The position numbers and the translations under genes are program-made. Positions 5,969-8,263 of a DNA stretch of 8,263 nt are shown one piece after another. The stretch spans positions 1 through 8,263 of the forward strand of contig JBGTHB010000016.1 of the NCBI GenBank assembly GCA_041746415.1. Direction: 5' to 3'. This DNA comes from JBGTHB01 sp041746415. Lineage in GTDB: Bacteria; Pseudomonadota; Gammaproteobacteria; Coxiellales; Coxiellaceae. Each line of letters starts with the position of its first letter. Positions within the stretch are counted from its first letter, which is position 1. The notes under the pieces are model-generated. The model searched no databases, had not been told where the DNA came from, and saw only the letters and a list, made by a program, of their open reading frames with translations.

Positions 5969-8257
5969 ATGCAAGACTCATTCAATTGTCGACGTGAACT
6001 CAACGTTAACGGCACCACTTACCAATACTTCGATTTACCCACTGCTGAAAAAAATGGTCTAACCGGCATTCAAAAATTACCCTTCACCTTAAAGGTGTTG
6101 CTAGAAAACCTGTTGCGATTTGAAGATAACGACACCGTTAAAAAAGAAGATATCCAGGCATTTGTGGATTGGTTAAAAAATAAATCCTCAAAAAAAGAAA
6201 TTGCTTATCGCCCGGCGCGCGTATTAATGCAAGATTTCACCGGCGTGCCAGCAGTCGTTGATTTAGCTGCCATGCGTGATGCCATGGTGAAATTAAACGG
6301 CGACGCCCAAAAAATTAATCCCTTGTGTCCCGTGGATTTAGTTATCGATCACTCGGTGCAAGTCGATCAATATGGCAACGCAGGGGCATTCACTGCCAAC
6401 GTTGAAATTGAAATGCAGCGCAATCATGAGCGCTACACCTTTTTAAAATGGGGCCAACAATCGTTTAATCGGTTTCGTGTTGTACCGCCTGGCACTGGCA
6501 TTTGTCACCAAGTGAATTTGGAATATTTAGGCCAAGGTGTTTGGAGCGGCGAAATGAACAATGATTTATTTGCTTATCCCGATACATTAGTCGGCACCGA
6601 TTCGCACACCACCATGATTAATGGCCTAGGTGTTTTAGGCTGGGGCGTGGGTGGCATCGAAGCCGAAGCGGCGATGTTAGGGCAACCAGTTTCAATGTTA
6701 ATCCCTGAAGTCATTGGATTTAAATTAGAAGGCAAATTAAAAGAAGGCGTTACCGCTACTGATTTGGTATTAACCGTTACCCAAATGCTGCGCGAAAAAG
6801 GCGTTGTGGGAAAATTCGTTGAATTTTACGGACCCGGATTACACGAATTACCCGTTGCGGATCGCGCTACGATTTCCAATATGTCGCCCGAATACGGCGC
6901 GACGTGTGGATTTTTTCCGATTGATAAAGAAACCGTAAAATACATGGAGCTAACTGGTCGTGATAAAGCAATAATTGCTCGTGTTAAAGCCTACACCCAA
7001 GCACAAGGTTTATGGCACGATGAAAATACTCAGGAAGCGGTATTTACCGACACATTAAAATTAAATCTAAGCGATGTAGTGCCTTCATTAGCTGGACCAA
7101 AACGACCTCAGGATCGTGTTGCTTTATCGCAATTGCGCCAAGCAACTGAAAAAGCGATTGCCGCACGTGAAAAATCAACCGAACTCGATCAAGAATTTGC
7201 AACAACAGAAGATTTTAATTTACACCATGGCGATGTTGTTATTGCCGCTATTACCAGCTGCACCAACACCTCCAATCCAAGTGTGATGATTGCTGCGGGT
7301 TTATTAGCGAAAAAAGCGGTTGAAAAAGGTTTGCAAGTTAAACCTTGGGTAAAAACTTCGTTAGCACCCGGCTCAAAAGTCGTAACAGATTATTTAAACA
7401 AAACGGATTTGACCGAATATTTAGATAAACTTGGATTTTATTTAGTTGGCTACGGTTGCACTACCTGCATTGGTAACTCAGGGCCGCTGCCTGAAGCTGT
7501 AGAAAAAACCGTTACCGAAAAAGAATTAGTCGTGTGCAGTGTGCTTTCCGGTAACCGCAATTTCGAAGGCCGCATTCATCCTTCGGTTAAAGCAAGCTGG
7601 TTAGCTTCGCCACCTCTCGTTGTGGCCTACGCATTAGCTGGAACCACACGCATTAATTTAGATAAAGAACCAATTGGCATAAACGATAAAGGTGAGCAAA
7701 TTTATTTAAAAGATATATGGCCCAGCCAACAAGAAATTGCTGAGCTCGTTACCCAAGTCACCAGCATTATGTTTAATAAAGAATACGCCGAGGTGTTTGA
7801 CGGCGATAAAGAATGGAAAAGCATTCCTATTTCAAAAAGTGCTACCTATAAATGGAATGGGGATTCAACTTACGTAAAACTGCCACCATTTTTTGAAAAT
7901 ATGCCGCGCGAACCAGGAAAATTAACTAATATTAATAATGCGCGCCTATTAGCCGTGTTTGGTGATTCCGTTACAACCGATCACATCTCACCAGCCGGTT
8001 CCATTAAGCCAGACAGTCCTGCCGGAAAATATTTAACTGCACACGGTGTGGCAATAAAGGATTTTAACTCCTACGGTTCACGTCGCGGCAATCATGAAAT
8101 TATGATGCGCGGTACGTTTGCCAACATTCGCATTAAAAACGAAATGATGGGTGGTATTGAAGGTGGCTTTACCAAATACGACGGCAAAACTCTGCCAATT
8201 TACGATGCCGCCATGACGATAATATTCCAGCTCATTGTTGGTATCGATGCGGGATAA
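5969..8257 (+). pseudogene. acnA: Aconitate hydratase A, C-terminally truncated (frame lost at window end)
   Basis: TCA-cycle enzyme interconverting citrate and isocitrate through an Fe-S cluster. The 762 codons match E. coli-type AcnA throughout: AYRPARVLMQDFTGVPAVVDLAAMRDA (79-105), DSHTTM (211-216), the 4Fe-4S ligands Cys431 (TSCTNTSNPS), Cys497 and Cys500 (GYGCTTCIGNSGP), SGNRNFEGR (527-535) and GDSVTTDHISPAGSI (665-679). Good match continues to YDAAM (745-749). The last 13 residues are unlike the family and end at a TAA. The usual length is about 890, so most of the swivelling domain, including the substrate-binding loop GSGSSRDWAAKG, is missing. The start has GGAG 5 nt upstream. The break lies within 50 bases of the window end, so a contig-end error or frameshift is more likely than a true truncated gene. 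Confidence 0.85.
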
Positions 8258-8263
8258 TGCTGT

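Noticed and set aside
8216..8263. Insertion sequence end interrupting acnA
   Set aside because: No terminal inverted repeat, target duplication or transposase start is visible in the 48 bases available.

Overview
This is an ordinary chromosomal core-gene segment from a moderately AT-rich gammaproteobacterium. The evidence is an E. coli-type AcnA, an RlmI-type 23S rRNA methyltransferase, a bacterial-type ProRS with an (unusually small) insertion domain, and a groESL operon behind a heat-shock sigma-32 promoter almost identical in layout to the E. coli groE promoter. Some GroEL wording, such as the N-terminus MAAKVLK and the apical-domain NNQQNM, resembles Coxiella/Legionella GroEL as I remember it. 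I do not claim a family: acnA is closer to the enterobacterial/pseudomonad type.

Layout. 1-1510 (-): proS, running off the left edge with only a few C-terminal residues missing. 1511-1660: short spacer with several inverted repeats and a tiny ORF behind a strong Shine-Dalgarno. 1661-2029 (-): a 122-aa conserved small protein of unknown function. 2030-2450: the only long gene-free stretch. It holds two adjacent DnaA-box-like sites, a 14-bp palindrome, a GC-rich hairpin block, and a plus-strand sigma-70-like promoter pointing at a strong bidirectional terminator (candidate ~110-nt small RNA). 2451-4118 and 4146-4436 (-): groEL and groES, with a sigma-32 promoter at 4533-4563. 4641-5846 (-): rlmI. 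5847-5968: divergent rlmI/acnA spacer. 5969-8257 (+): acnA, which leaves the conserved family sequence about 45 bases before the window ends and stops early.

Functionally, the genes cover proline charging of tRNA, protein folding under stress, 23S rRNA modification and the TCA cycle. They form one clear operon (groES-groEL) and otherwise look independently transcribed.

I see no mobile element, CRISPR array, tRNA or rRNA gene, and no obvious new multi-gene system. The points most worth checking are: the reduced editing domain of ProRS; a proS start without a Shine-Dalgarno, placed where a leaderless mRNA would begin; the candidate small RNA and DnaA boxes in the groEL-side spacer; and the broken acnA 3' end, probably a contig-end artefact.
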